Shown here piece after piece: positions 18,032-26,984 of a stretch of DNA of 64,000 bases. How positions within the stretch are numbered: the first letter of the stretch is position 1; each line of letters begins with the position of its first letter. The DNA is from Flavobacterium circumlabens (GTDB lineage: Bacteria > Bacteroidota > Bacteroidia > Flavobacteriales > Flavobacteriaceae), in the NCBI RefSeq assembly GCF_004345565.1, contig NZ_SLWA01000005.1, forward strand, positions 359,462-423,461. Direction: 5' to 3'. The notes beneath the pieces were generated by a model that was not told the origin of the DNA, did no database searches, and saw only the letters and a program-made list of their open reading frames with translations. Both the position numbers and the translations under genes were made by a program.

Positions 18032-20887
18032 ATGCCTAAAGACACATCAATAAAATCAGTTTTAATAATAGGTTCAGGACCTATTGTTATTGGTCAAGCT
18101 TGCGAATTTGATTATGCAGGTTCTCAATCTGCACGTTCTATTCGTGAAGAAGGAATTGAAGTTATCTTGATAAACTCAAATCCAGCGACTATTATGACCG
18201 ACCCAACCATGGCCGATCATGTATATTTGAAACCATTAACTACAAAATCGATTATTGAAATTCTGAAGGAACATCCGCAAATTGATGCAGTTTTGCCTAC
18301 AATGGGAGGACAAACGGCTTTGAATTTATGTCTGGAAGCGGAAGAAAAAGGAATTTGGCAGGATTTCGGAGTAAAATTAATTGGGGTTGATGTAAACGCA
18401 ATTAATATTACCGAAGACAGAGAGCAGTTTAAACAGCTTTTAGAAAGAATTAATGTACCAACCGCACCTGCAAAAACAGCTACTTCCTACTTAGAAGGAA
18501 AAGAAATTGCTCAGGAATTTGGTTTTCCATTAGTAATTCGTCCTTCGTTTACGCTTGGAGGAACAGGAGCAGCAATTGTTTACAAAAAAGAAGATTTTGA
18601 TGAGCTTTTAACCCGCGGACTTGAAGCTTCCCCTATACATGAAGTTTTGATTGACAAAGCTTTGATGGGGTGGAAAGAATACGAATTGGAACTTTTGAGA
18701 GATAAAAATGATAACGTAGTAATCATTTGTTCGATCGAAAATATGGATCCAATGGGAATTCATACCGGAGATTCAATCACAGTGGCGCCTGCGATGACCT
18801 TATCTGATACGACATTCCAGAAATTACGTGATTATGCCATTTTAATGATGCGCAGTATCGGAAATTTCGCAGGAGGCTGTAACGTACAATTTGCAGTTTC
18901 ACCGGATGAAAAAGAAGATATTGTTGCGATTGAAATCAATCCGCGTGTATCCCGTTCTTCTGCATTGGCTTCTAAAGCAACGGGTTATCCGATTGCTAAA
19001 ATTGCTTCTAAACTGGCTTTAGGATACAATTTAGATGAATTGCAAAATCAGATTACAAAATCTACTTCGGCTCTTTTTGAACCAACCCTGGATTATGTAA
19101 TCGTAAAAATCCCACGTTGGAACTTTGATAAATTCGAAGGTGCTGACAGAACTTTAGGACTTCAGATGAAATCTGTTGGTGAGGTTATGGGAATCGGACG
19201 CTCGTTCCAGGAGGCTTTACACAAAGCAACCCAATCATTAGAAATTAAACGTAACGGTTTAGGTGCCGACGGAAAAGGATATAAAAACTACGAACAGATT
19301 ATCGAGAAACTGACTTTTGCAAGTTGGGATCGTGTTTTTGTCATTTATGATGCCATTGCAATGGGAATTCCGTTGAGCCGTATTCATGAAATCACAAAAA
19401 TCGATATGTGGTTCCTGAAACAATATGAAGAACTTTATACTTTAGAAAAAGAAATTTCTAACTATAAAGTTTCTAACCTGCCAAAAGAGCTGTTGCTTGA
19501 AGCGAAACAAAAAGGTTTTGCCGACAGACAGATTGCTCACATGGTCAATTGCCTGGAAAGCGAAGTGCATACTTTACGTATGGATATGAATGTAAACCGT
19601 GTTTTTAAATTAGTAGATACTTGTGCTGCCGAATTTAAAGCAAAAACACCTTATTACTATTCTACTTTTGAGGCTGAAATCGAAAAAGCAAACGGCGAGC
19701 GTTATGTGGATAACGAAAGTGTGGTAACAGACAAAAAGAAAATCATTGTTTTAGGTTCGGGACCAAACAGAATCGGGCAGGGAATTGAATTTGATTATTC
19801 TTGCGTTCACGGTGTATTGGCAGCAAAAGAATGCGGTTACGAAACCATCATGATCAACTGTAATCCTGAAACGGTTTCGACTGATTTTGATACAGCGGAT
19901 AAATTATATTTCGAACCGGTTTTCTGGGAACACATCTACGACATCATTCAGCATGAAAAACCGGAAGGTGTAATCGTGCAGCTTGGTGGACAGACGGCAT
20001 TAAAACTGGCTGAAAAATTATCTAAATATGGAGTGAAAATCATCGGAACCAGTTTTGATGCACTGGATTTAGCGGAAGACAGAGGTCGTTTCTCTGATTT
20101 ATTAAGAGAACTGCATATTCCTTTTCCACAATTCGGAATTGCTGAAACAGCTGACGAAGCTTCTGCTTTAGCAGATACTTTGGACTTTCCTTTATTGATT
20201 CGTCCTTCTTATGTATTAGGAGGTCAGGGAATGAAAATTGTAATCAACAAAAAAGAACTGGAAGAACACGTGATCAACTTGTTGAAAACGATTCCTGGAA
20301 ATAAACTGCTTTTAGATCATTATTTGGCAGGAGCAATCGAAGCGGAAGCAGATGCCATTTGTGATGCTGATGGAAATGTTTACATCATTGGAATTATGGA
20401 GCATATCGAACCTTGCGGTGTACACTCCGGAGACAGTAATGCTACTTTGCCTCCTTTTAATTTAGGAGAATTTGTGATGCAGCAGATAAAAGATCATACG
20501 GTAAAAATTGCCAGAGCGCTGAAAACGGTGGGTTTAATCAACATTCAGTTTGCGATAAAAGACGATACGGTTTATATTATTGAGGCCAATCCAAGAGCTT
20601 CGAGAACGGTTCCGTTTATTGCAAAAGCATACGGAGAGCCTTATGTGAACTACGCTACTAAAGTAATGTTAGGATATAATAAAGTGACTGACTTTGATTT
20701 CAACCCGCAATTAAAAGGATACGCGATCAAACAACCGGTTTTCTCCTTCAGTAAATTCCATAATGTAAACAAAGCATTAGGGCCGGAAATGAAATCGACA
20801 GGAGAAAGTATTTTGTTTATTGATGACTTAAAAGACGACCAATTCTACGAATTGTACTCGAGAAGAAAAATGTATTTGAGTAAATAA
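18032..20887 (+). CDS. carB: Carbamoyl-phosphate synthase large subunit, without the C-terminal allosteric domain
   Basis: 951 residues. It has two homologous ATP-grasp halves: the first starts SVLIIGSGPIVIGQACEFDY and runs to GEVMGIGRSFQEALHKA (~395), the second starts IIVLGSGPNRIGQGIEFDY near 572. It makes carbamoyl phosphate from glutamine nitrogen, bicarbonate and two ATP for pyrimidines and arginine, together with the small subunit CarA, which is not in the window. The E. coli protein is about 1073 residues; here the chain stops just after GPEMKSTGE, so the last domain (MGS-like, binding UMP and ornithine) is missing. A terminator follows. Confidence 0.95.
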   Translation: MPKDTSIKSVLIIGSGPIVIGQACEFDYAGSQSARSIREEGIEVILINSNPATIMTDPTMADHVYLKPLTTKSIIEILKEHPQIDAVLPTMGGQTALNLCLEAEEKGIWQDFGVKLIGVDVNAINITEDREQFKQLLERINVPTAPAKTATSYLEGKEIAQEFGFPLVIRPSFTLGGTGAAIVYKKEDFDELLTRGLEASPIHEVLIDKALMGWKEYELELLRDKNDNVVIICSIENMDPMGIHTGDSITVAPAMTLSDTTFQKLRDYAILMMRSIGNFAGGCNVQFAVSPDEKEDIVAIEINPRVSRSSALASKATGYPIAKIASKLALGYNLDELQNQITKSTSALFEPTLDYVIVKIPRWNFDKFEGADRTLGLQMKSVGEVMGIGRSFQEALHKATQSLEIKRNGLGADGKGYKNYEQIIEKLTFASWDRVFVIYDAIAMGIPLSRIHEITKIDMWFLKQYEELYTLEKEISNYKVSNLPKELLLEAKQKGFADRQIAHMVNCLESEVHTLRMDMNVNRVFKLVDTCAAEFKAKTPYYYSTFEAEIEKANGERYVDNESVVTDKKKIIVLGSGPNRIGQGIEFDYSCVHGVLAAKECGYETIMINCNPETVSTDFDTADKLYFEPVFWEHIYDIIQHEKPEGVIVQLGGQTALKLAEKLSKYGVKIIGTSFDALDLAEDRGRFSDLLRELHIPFPQFGIAETADEASALADTLDFPLLIRPSYVLGGQGMKIVINKKELEEHVINLLKTIPGNKLLLDHYLAGAIEAEADAICDADGNVYIIGIMEHIEPCGVHSGDSNATLPPFNLGEFVMQQIKDHTVKIARALKTVGLINIQFAIKDDTVYIIEANPRASRTVPFIAKAYGEPYVNYATKVMLGYNKVTDFDFNPQLKGYAIKQPVFSFSKFHNVNKALGPEMKSTGESILFIDDLKDDQFYELYSRRKMYLSK

Positions 20888-20903
20888 TCTCAAATCCTGA
20901 TAT

Positions 20904-20935
20904 AAAAAAGGCTCCATGAAAATGGAGCCTTTTTT
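20904..20935 (+). terminator. Terminator of carB
   Basis: AAAAAAGGCTCCAT and ATGGAGCCTTTTTT form a perfect 14-bp stem with a 4-nt loop, 17 bp after the stop codon. The symmetric flanks can also stop the convergent gene. Confidence 0.88.
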
Positions 20936-20978
20936 GTGGTTAATCTGGAAGTTGGTTTAATTAATAGTTTTTTAAATA

Positions 20979-21377
20979 TTATTCATTAGAGATTGACATA
21001 TTGTCTCTTGTATTTTTTTGAACTGAAATAGCACCAAAGAGTGCTAATAAAAAAGCAAAAGCATAGAAGCCTTTTTCGCTTGGTAAAATAGTAGCATTCC
21101 AAAGTCCGACAACTAAAAGAACAATTGATAAAAGAGTTCCGAACCAGCAAATACCGTAATAAATGTCAGTCACAGGTAAGTTTTCCAATCGGTCCCTTAC
21201 ACTTTTTTGCAATGAAACTACGGCAAAAAGGCCAAACATTAAAACGGTAAAGTAATATCCTTTCTCATTTAATAACATTTCGGCTCTGGCAAGTCCTACT
21301 ATAAATCCTACTGTTCCGGCTCCAAGAGCTACCCAGGATGCCGCTATAAAGGCATTCGATGTTTTTTGTTGTGTCAT
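20979..21377 (-). CDS. YiaA/YiaB-family inner-membrane protein
   Basis: About 132 residues from the chosen ATG (MTQQKTSNAF); a longer in-frame start would overlap the upstream gene. Four membrane segments fall into two similar pairs, each ending in a basic loop (VSLQKSVRD and ISVQKNTRD), the duplicated two-helix YiaAB domain. Function is unknown. It lies 13 bp after the TIGR02117-type gene on the same strand. Confidence 0.8.
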   Translation of the reverse strand: MTQQKTSNAFIAASWVALGAGTVGFIVGLARAEMLLNEKGYYFTVLMFGLFAVVSLQKSVRDRLENLPVTDIYYGICWFGTLLSIVLLVVGLWNATILPSEKGFYAFAFLLALFGAISVQKNTRDNMSISNE

Positions 21378-21390
21378 GTTTATATTAATT

Positions 21391-22065
21391 TTATTTGTAT
21401 TTCGAAAAAATTCCGGAATCTGTAGCCGTCCAGAAGCAGGACTTCTGGCCACATGCTTTTAATCCGCTGTTGGCCCAGGTATTGCAGGTGTGCAGCATAC
21501 TATAACTTCCGTTAGCTTCATAAAAGGCATCGGTTTTGCTGTAATTGGCATCCGTTTTTATAGGCAGATAATTGCCGGAAGCATCTTTTTGGAAACTATT
21601 GTTAATGTAATTTATGAGACGATCGTATTGTTCTTTGCTAATCATCATTGATTTGCAGTCCTCTCCTAATCTCATTTGTTTGTAATAAGTTGCATGAATG
21701 GCAGTAGTACTTAAGCCTGTTGCGGCTTTAAAAGCAACAGAAGCTTTTAAATCGGACCATTCGGGAGTTTCTAAGTAAAAACCTTTGTCGCCCCATCCCA
21801 TAGCGATGTATTTATAAGTAGAGTCTGCAGCTTTGGTGTTTTTATATTGAATTTGTTTGCTCCAGTCGATCTGATCGTTTTTGACAGGCATTACAATATC
21901 GGTGTGAACGCCATTGGTGAGAATAAAAATTTCAACTTCAGGTTTTGTGTTTTCTTCTTTGGCAATTGTAATTTTTGAAAGTGAAAAAGCCATTATAACG
22001 TAGAACAAAAGAAATCCTGTAAAGACCAAAATTACTTTTAAAAGAATTTTAAATATTTTTTTCAA
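21391..22065 (-). CDS. TIGR02117/DUF2459 family protein
   Basis: 224 residues with an N-terminal membrane anchor (~9-28). The motifs NGVHTDIVMPV (~51-61), MGWGDKGFYLETPEW (~90-104) and HTCNTWANSGLKACGQ (~193-208) are diagnostic of the DUF2459 family, first noted near some urease loci. The conserved His and Cys suggest a papain-like catalytic site acting outside the inner membrane, but no activity is established. No urease genes are visible in the window. Confidence 0.82.
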   Translation of the reverse strand: MKKIFKILLKVILVFTGFLLFYVIMAFSLSKITIAKEENTKPEVEIFILTNGVHTDIVMPVKNDQIDWSKQIQYKNTKAADSTYKYIAMGWGDKGFYLETPEWSDLKASVAFKAATGLSTTAIHATYYKQMRLGEDCKSMMISKEQYDRLINYINNSFQKDASGNYLPIKTDANYSKTDAFYEANGSYSMLHTCNTWANSGLKACGQKSCFWTATDSGIFSKYK

Positions 22066-22161
22066 GTTATTTATTTTTTTTCAAATGTAACTAAATTAAG
22101 TTCACCTCAAAATTAATTTAAAAGAATTATGACGAATAATCTGTTTAAATCCCGGAAATAA

Positions 22162-22187
22162 AAAAAGCCTCCTAATAGAGGCTTTTT
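22162..22187 (-). terminator. Terminator of the sigma/DUF4252 operon
   Basis: AAAAAGCCTC and GAGGCTTTTT pair around a 6-nt loop; on the minus strand the stem runs into a T-rich tail. It lies 18 bp after the last DUF4252 gene. Confidence 0.8.
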
Positions 22188-22204
22188 GCTTAAAAGTAAG
22201 ATTG

Positions 22205-22741
22205 TTATTTAATGAACTGTTGTAATGGTTTTAATTGTTCCATGTCGATTTTGGATTGTTTTAAAACACTCATTAAAGTCATGATGTTATTCGGATTCAT
22301 GTCTTTTCCCAACACGCGTACTACGGCAAATCCGTTTTCTTTTCTGTTGACGAAAACCACAAATTCTTCAATGTTTTCATCGGTGCCGACATAACTTATC
22401 GATGCGCCTTCTTTACCAGAGCCAAACTTCATTAATTCCTGATATTTCGGATCTTTTAAGATTGCTTTTACTTTAGCCCTTTCCGTTTCAAACGCTGTCG
22501 TGTTTGTTGCATTTGCTTTGAAGGCAAGAATGTTCATCTTGTCAAAAGAGTTTAAAGCTTCGGTTTGTGCTGCAGATAATTTTGCTTTATCTAAATTTAA
22601 AATAGAAGGGGAGACATCAAGGGCAATAAAATTTTTGTTGTCCGTATTTTCTACAAAATATTTTTGCAATGAAGGTTTAGATTCACAACTTATCAAAGTT
22701 AATAAAGCTAAAAGGGCTGAGGTAAAAACGCTTATTTTCAT
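22205..22741 (-). CDS. DUF4252 lipoprotein (second of a tandem pair)
   Basis: 178 residues. The signal peptide ends in the lipobox LISC (Cys19), so it is a lipoprotein. The core (VFVNRKENGFAVVRVLGKDMNP near 130-152) matches DUF4252, a Bacteroidetes family of unknown function. It starts 1 bp after the upstream DUF4252 gene, from which it has diverged, and is the last gene of an ECF sigma factor operon. Confidence 0.8.
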   Translation of the reverse strand: MKISVFTSALLALLTLISCESKPSLQKYFVENTDNKNFIALDVSPSILNLDKAKLSAAQTEALNSFDKMNILAFKANATNTTAFETERAKVKAILKDPKYQELMKFGSGKEGASISYVGTDENIEEFVVFVNRKENGFAVVRVLGKDMNPNNIMTLMSVLKQSKIDMEQLKPLQQFIK

Positions 22742-22742
22742 C

Positions 22743-23270
22743 TTATTTTTTGCCTTTAGAGGCTTTTTTTAAGTCAGAACCGCCCGGAAGCTGCATTTTG
22801 TCTGTTAGTACTGAGATTTCGTTTAAGTCAAAATTACCGGTAAGTGATAATAAAACCGATTCTTCGTTTTTAGCGCCATCAATAAACATCAGCAATTCTT
22901 TTACCTGTGTGTCGCTGGCACCTGATTTCACTAAAATTTTAATGTTTTTACCGCTATCATTTACGCGCATTAGTTCTTCTAAGCCTGCTGTTTTAATGTA
23001 TTTATCGGCAGAAGCTTTCATTTCGGCTTCGACTTTTGGATTTTTAGTGGTGAACACTTTTAAATAGTCTAGCTTTTTAATCAGTTTAATGTATTGTTGT
23101 GTTTCTTTATCAGTAGCATCCACTTTTACTTTGCTCATTAAATCGAACATTTTTTTGTTTACAATTACGGATGTTACATCGTCCTGACCGTCAAATTTGT
23201 CAAAAGCGCCCTGTCCGTAAAAAATAGTGGTAACGAAGGTGAAAACTAGTGTTATGATGAAATTTTTCAT
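22743..23270 (-). CDS. DUF4252 protein (first of a tandem pair)
   Basis: 175 residues with an ordinary signal peptide (cleavage near FYGQ, residue ~20) instead of a lipobox, so it is probably periplasmic or secreted. SKVKVDATDKETQQYI and LEELMRVNDSGKNIKILVK are typical DUF4252 segments. The C-terminus is basic (KKASKGKK). It lies 15 bp after the putative anti-sigma gene. Function is unknown. Confidence 0.8.
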   Translation of the reverse strand: MKNFIITLVFTFVTTIFYGQGAFDKFDGQDDVTSVIVNKKMFDLMSKVKVDATDKETQQYIKLIKKLDYLKVFTTKNPKVEAEMKASADKYIKTAGLEELMRVNDSGKNIKILVKSGASDTQVKELLMFIDGAKNEESVLLSLTGNFDLNEISVLTDKMQLPGGSDLKKASKGKK

Positions 23271-23285
23271 TTTATTGAATTTTAA

Positions 23286-23744
23286 TTATTGTTTGAAAAT
23301 TTTGTTTTTTGATTGTTCGTATTCCTTAATGTATTGTACACTTCCGATACCTACATTTACATTGCTTGACAATAAGGATAAAGCTTTTTGCGTTGCCGCC
23401 ATGGCTTCTTCAGGATTGTCGTAGGTTCCTAATTCTGATTGCGCTACAACCGGAGCTGCATTTTTTTCGATCACAAAAAAATAGGTTCCAATTCCCAGTA
23501 AAACAACAAAGGAGGCTGCAATCGATAACCACGCCACATTTCGTTTTTTAGTTTGTAGTGGTATTTCCTGCGTTGATTTTTGTTCTTTTACCTGAGAGAA
23601 ATAACCAAACATTGGTTTGTACTGCTCCAGATGCTGCGCAACATCCGGTGAAGAGAAATATTCTTTTAATTCGTTCTCTTCGGCAACAGTTGTTTCTCCC
23701 TGAAAGTATTTTTCTAGTATATTTTCTATTTTATTTAATTCCAT
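23286..23744 (-). CDS. Putative anti-sigma factor (single-pass membrane protein)
   Basis: 152 residues. An N-terminal cytoplasmic part rich in charged helices (IENILEKYFQGETTVAEENELKEYF reads as two short segments) is followed by a single membrane helix (~71-90) and a periplasmic tail. The first 14 bp overlap the 3' end of the ECF sigma gene, the usual arrangement for an anti-sigma partner. There is no zinc-binding HxxxCxxC motif, so it is not a ZAS-type anti-sigma; assignment rests on context and topology. Confidence 0.65.
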   Translation of the reverse strand: MELNKIENILEKYFQGETTVAEENELKEYFSSPDVAQHLEQYKPMFGYFSQVKEQKSTQEIPLQTKKRNVAWLSIAASFVVLLGIGTYFFVIEKNAAPVVAQSELGTYDNPEEAMAATQKALSLLSSNVNVGIGSVQYIKEYEQSKNKIFKQ

Positions 23745-24240
23745 AACGGTGTGTATTAAGCATTGATTCTCTAATTTTTTTTCTCGCTCTCGAAAGGGCT
23801 ACCCGGATAGCCGTTTCATTCATATTGACAATTTTCGCAATTTCATCAAATTCATATTGTTCAACATCGCGTAACTGAATTAATATTTGTAATTGTTCGG
23901 GCAGTTGGCTTATAATTTTCTCCACCCATTCTAAACTGTCCGCATCTTCCAGTTTTTTGTCTAACTGAGGCTGACGGTCTGTAAAATTATTGTGTACAAT
24001 CTGCAGATTTCCTGCTCTTTTAGATTTTAACTGATCCAGGCAATAATTTTTGGTCATGGTCATCGCCAGTGCTTCAACACTATTGTAGGCTTCCAGTTTT
24101 TCTTTTTTATTCCATAATTTAACAATTACTTCCTGAGTTGCGTCTTCAGCTTCTTCCGTACTGGTAAGCAATCTTTTTGCCAGACGAAAAACTTTGTCTT
24201 TGAAAGGATTTATTAATTCTATAAAAACAATCTGATTCAT
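23731..24240 (-). CDS. ECF-type RNA polymerase sigma-70 factor
   Basis: 169 residues. Region 2 includes DKVFRLAKRLL and EEAEDATQEVIVKLW (~28-46); region 4 has LPEQLQILIQLRDVEQYEFDEIA (two adjacent segments, ~112-135) and the helix-turn-helix ending ETAIRVALSRARKKIRE. It likely redirects RNA polymerase to its own operon and a few targets. It is the first gene of the operon sigma / anti-sigma / DUF4252 / DUF4252 and is divergent from the S41 peptidase gene. Confidence 0.9.
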   Translation of the reverse strand: MNQIVFIELINPFKDKVFRLAKRLLTSTEEAEDATQEVIVKLWNKKEKLEAYNSVEALAMTMTKNYCLDQLKSKRAGNLQIVHNNFTDRQPQLDKKLEDADSLEWVEKIISQLPEQLQILIQLRDVEQYEFDEIAKIVNMNETAIRVALSRARKKIRESMLNTHRYGIK

Positions 24241-24411
24241 AAATCAAGGTTATTTATTAGCTTGTATATAAGGAAGACGAGGCACAATTCTTTTTGTTAC
24301 AATCAACTTCAAAAAAAATATTAAAAAAATATTAAAAAAAAGACATATAATGTATTACAGTTAAAACTAAAGATACTATTTTTACGTTAATAGTGTTATA
24401 AATACCATTTT

Positions 24412-25887
24412 ATGAAAACAATAGTAAGAAGTTTATTGTTATTACTTTTACTCGCTTTTTCTTTGCAATCTTGTGAGGATCAGGACGATGTTGATTCTCC
24501 TGCAGATTTACAAATAAATGATTTTATCTGGAAAGGGTTGAATCAGTTTTATTTGTGGCAGGCTGATGTTCCCAATTTAGCTGATGATCGCTTTAGTAAT
24601 CAGGAAGCTTTGAATTCTTTTTTATCGGGATATTCTGAACCTGAAAACTTATTTGAAAGTTTATTAAATAAACCGAGCAGTAAATTTCCGAAAGGAGAAG
24701 CTATAGATCGTTTCAGTTGGATTGTTTCCGATTATACGGTTTTAGAGCAGGAACTTCAAGGGACTACCAAAAACGACGGAATAGATTTTAGATTGAGTTA
24801 TAAACCGGGGAGCTCTACAGATCTGGTGGGTTATGTACGTTATATTATTCCTAATTCAGATGCTTCAACAAAAAATATAAAACGAGGAGATCTTTTTACA
24901 GGAGTAAATGGAACTCAGTTGACCGTTTCAAATTACAAACAGCTTCTTCTCGAAGCAGAAAGTTATACGTTGAATTTAGCACAGTATAACGGAAGTACCA
25001 TAGAGACGAATGGAAAAACAGTTTCACTGGTGAAGACCACTTTGGATGAAAACCCGATTTTGATTAACAAGGTGATTGTTTCCGGAAGCCATAAAATTGG
25101 TTATATGATGTATAATGGTTTCTATGCCAATTATGACACACAATTGAATGATGCTTTTGGACAATTAGCCGGACAGGGAATTACCGATTTTGTTCTGGAT
25201 TTAAGATATAATGGCGGAGGATCAGTTCAGACTGCGACACGTTTGGCCAGTATGATTACAGGACAATTTAAAGACCAGATTTTTGCCAAGGAAAAATGGA
25301 ATGCTAAGGTGAATGCCTATTTTGAAACGGAGGACGCGGAATCTTTAAACAACAGATTTGTAGATAATATTGAAGGAAAACCATTAAACAGTCTGCGTTT
25401 AAGTAAAGTATACATACTGACAACAAGTGGTACTGCATCTGCAAGTGAATTAATTATCAACGGATTGGCACCTTATGTGACAGTAGTGCAGATTGGTGAT
25501 TATACGATTGGAAAAAATGTAGGGTCTATTACATTATACGATTCTGAAACCTTTACCAAAAGTAAAGTGAATCCAAATCACAAATATGCGATGCAGCCTT
25601 TGGTTCTTAAAATTGTTAATGCTGCCGGTTTCGGAGAATATACGGATGGGCTTAAGCCAACGATTCAGCAATTGGAGTATGTTTCTAATTTAGGGGTTTT
25701 GGGAGATCCTTCTGAACCTTTACTAAATACAGCCATTGCAAATATTACCGGTACTGCCGCCAAAAAAGTACAACAGGACAGAGGAAAAGCACTTAGGACT
25801 TTTATAGATGCCAAGGCCATGAATGGTATCAGAAACCAAATGTATGTTGATAAAGCTCCCGAAGGACTTTTAAGAACACTAAAATAA
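24412..25887 (+). CDS. S41 family peptidase lipoprotein with PDZ domain
   Basis: 491 residues. The signal peptide ends in lipobox LQSC (Cys21), followed by the acidic EDQDD, which resembles a Bacteroidetes surface-export tag. A PDZ-like region (~140-200) precedes the tail-specific protease core: DFVLDLRYNGGGSV (~258-271) and TSGTASASELIINGL (~341-355), whose serine in SGTASASE is the expected nucleophile, then KNVGS. It probably cleaves C-terminal or unfolded protein substrates at the cell envelope. It is divergent from the sigma operon, has its own terminator and no evident partner. Confidence 0.87.
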   Translation: MKTIVRSLLLLLLLAFSLQSCEDQDDVDSPADLQINDFIWKGLNQFYLWQADVPNLADDRFSNQEALNSFLSGYSEPENLFESLLNKPSSKFPKGEAIDRFSWIVSDYTVLEQELQGTTKNDGIDFRLSYKPGSSTDLVGYVRYIIPNSDASTKNIKRGDLFTGVNGTQLTVSNYKQLLLEAESYTLNLAQYNGSTIETNGKTVSLVKTTLDENPILINKVIVSGSHKIGYMMYNGFYANYDTQLNDAFGQLAGQGITDFVLDLRYNGGGSVQTATRLASMITGQFKDQIFAKEKWNAKVNAYFETEDAESLNNRFVDNIEGKPLNSLRLSKVYILTTSGTASASELIINGLAPYVTVVQIGDYTIGKNVGSITLYDSETFTKSKVNPNHKYAMQPLVLKIVNAAGFGEYTDGLKPTIQQLEYVSNLGVLGDPSEPLLNTAIANITGTAAKKVQQDRGKALRTFIDAKAMNGIRNQMYVDKAPEGLLRTLK

Positions 25888-25890
25888 ATT

Positions 25891-25921
25891 AAAAAGGCTT
25901 TCAGAAATGAAAGCCTTTTTT
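25891..25921 (+). terminator. Terminator of the S41 peptidase gene
   Basis: AAAAAGGCTTTC and GAAAGCCTTTTT form a perfect 12-bp stem around a 6-nt loop, starting 3 bp after the stop codon. Confidence 0.85.
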
Positions 25922-25960
25922 AGTAATATAAAATTATCCAAAAAACTAATTCTATAAAAA

Positions 25961-26926
25961 TTATCTTATAACGATTCTTTTCGTTGTTTTCTTTTCATCA
26001 ATTGTTATTTCAAACAAATAAATTCCAGGACTCAAATCAGAAACCTGAATGGCATTGTACTGTGCAACAGGAAGCTTTTTTCTAACGGTACCTGCGATAT
26101 CATAAATCAAAATACTACTTTGCTGATCTGTATCTAAATAAACAATGTCAGTAGTCGGATTTGGATATAGTGTTACAGAAGTCAAATCGAAATTTTTAGC
26201 ACTCAACACCGTTTTCTGATTGATTACACCAACGGCATTCAAATCAAATCCGCCCGTTGGATAAGGAGTAGAGTAGGGATCATTAATAATATTTCCTAAA
26301 CTGTCGTGAGAAGCATACAACGGATTAATAGTTCCAATAACGTCGATTACCCTTACATGAGTGATATTGTTTTTATCTAGTAAAGCATTATTAGGAACGT
26401 CGGATAAATCAAACGGAGTTCCGAAATTCACACGATATTTTCCGGCTAAGTTGTTGATATATCTGCAATCTACAGCTCCAAAACCACCAATTTGACTAGT
26501 CGTCTGTGTTTGACTGTGCGATGGAAATCTAAAAAAGTTAACTCCGTTAGAGCTAACTTCCACAAAAGCCAATTCCAGGAACGTATCCGAAAATCCGTTT
26601 TCGAAAACGGCAAAATCAAATCCGGGACCATTTACAATTGGAGTAGCAAACGTAAGCGTTGCGCTTCCGCCGTCACCTAAACAAACAACGCTTGTACTGG
26701 TTCCGCCTAATGCACCACTGGGATCACCGGTCGAAGCCAAAGGACCTGTTGGATTTGCAATATCCTGAGGGCCTCTTACCACGTTAATTCCGGTTGCCCA
26801 ACTCTTAAAAACAGTACTGCTTTTTGCTATTGCAGTGCTTCCGGTCTGTCCCGCTGCCGGAGCATACGATTGTGCTGTAAGTACCGCAGGGGCTAATAAT
26901 AAAGTAAAGAGTAATTTTTGTATCAT
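25961..26926 (-). CDS. T9SS-sorted cell-surface protein of the B12 uptake operon
   Basis: 321 residues: signal peptide to LTAQ (~19), one beta-rich domain, and a type A T9SS sorting domain (YPNPTTDIVYLD near 252-263, then LSPGIYLFEI and the terminal RIVIR). The central motifs GFDFAVFENGF and LELAFVEVSSNG (~100-130) recur in Bacteroidetes surface proteins of B12 loci, as far as I recall. It follows the BtuG-like gene on the same strand, but a perfect hairpin between them may lower read-through. A role in capturing corrinoids at the surface is inferred, not shown. Confidence 0.65.
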   Translation of the reverse strand: MIQKLLFTLLLAPAVLTAQSYAPAAGQTGSTAIAKSSTVFKSWATGINVVRGPQDIANPTGPLASTGDPSGALGGTSTSVVCLGDGGSATLTFATPIVNGPGFDFAVFENGFSDTFLELAFVEVSSNGVNFFRFPSHSQTQTTSQIGGFGAVDCRYINNLAGKYRVNFGTPFDLSDVPNNALLDKNNITHVRVIDVIGTINPLYASHDSLGNIINDPYSTPYPTGGFDLNAVGVINQKTVLSAKNFDLTSVTLYPNPTTDIVYLDTDQQSSILIYDIAGTVRKKLPVAQYNAIQVSDLSPGIYLFEITIDEKKTTKRIVIR

Positions 26927-26942
26927 AATAGCTTAGTTTAAA

Positions 26943-26975
26943 AAAATACCCTTATAATTTTTATAAGGGTATTTT
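26943..26975 (-). terminator. Hairpin between the BtuG-like gene and the T9SS surface protein gene
   Basis: Perfect 15-bp arms (AAAATACCCTTATAA and its complement) with a 3-nt loop, followed on the minus strand by seven T. As a terminator it would separate the last gene of the riboswitch operon from the first two, or attenuate it. Confidence 0.75.
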
Positions 26976-26984
26976 CGTTAGTAA

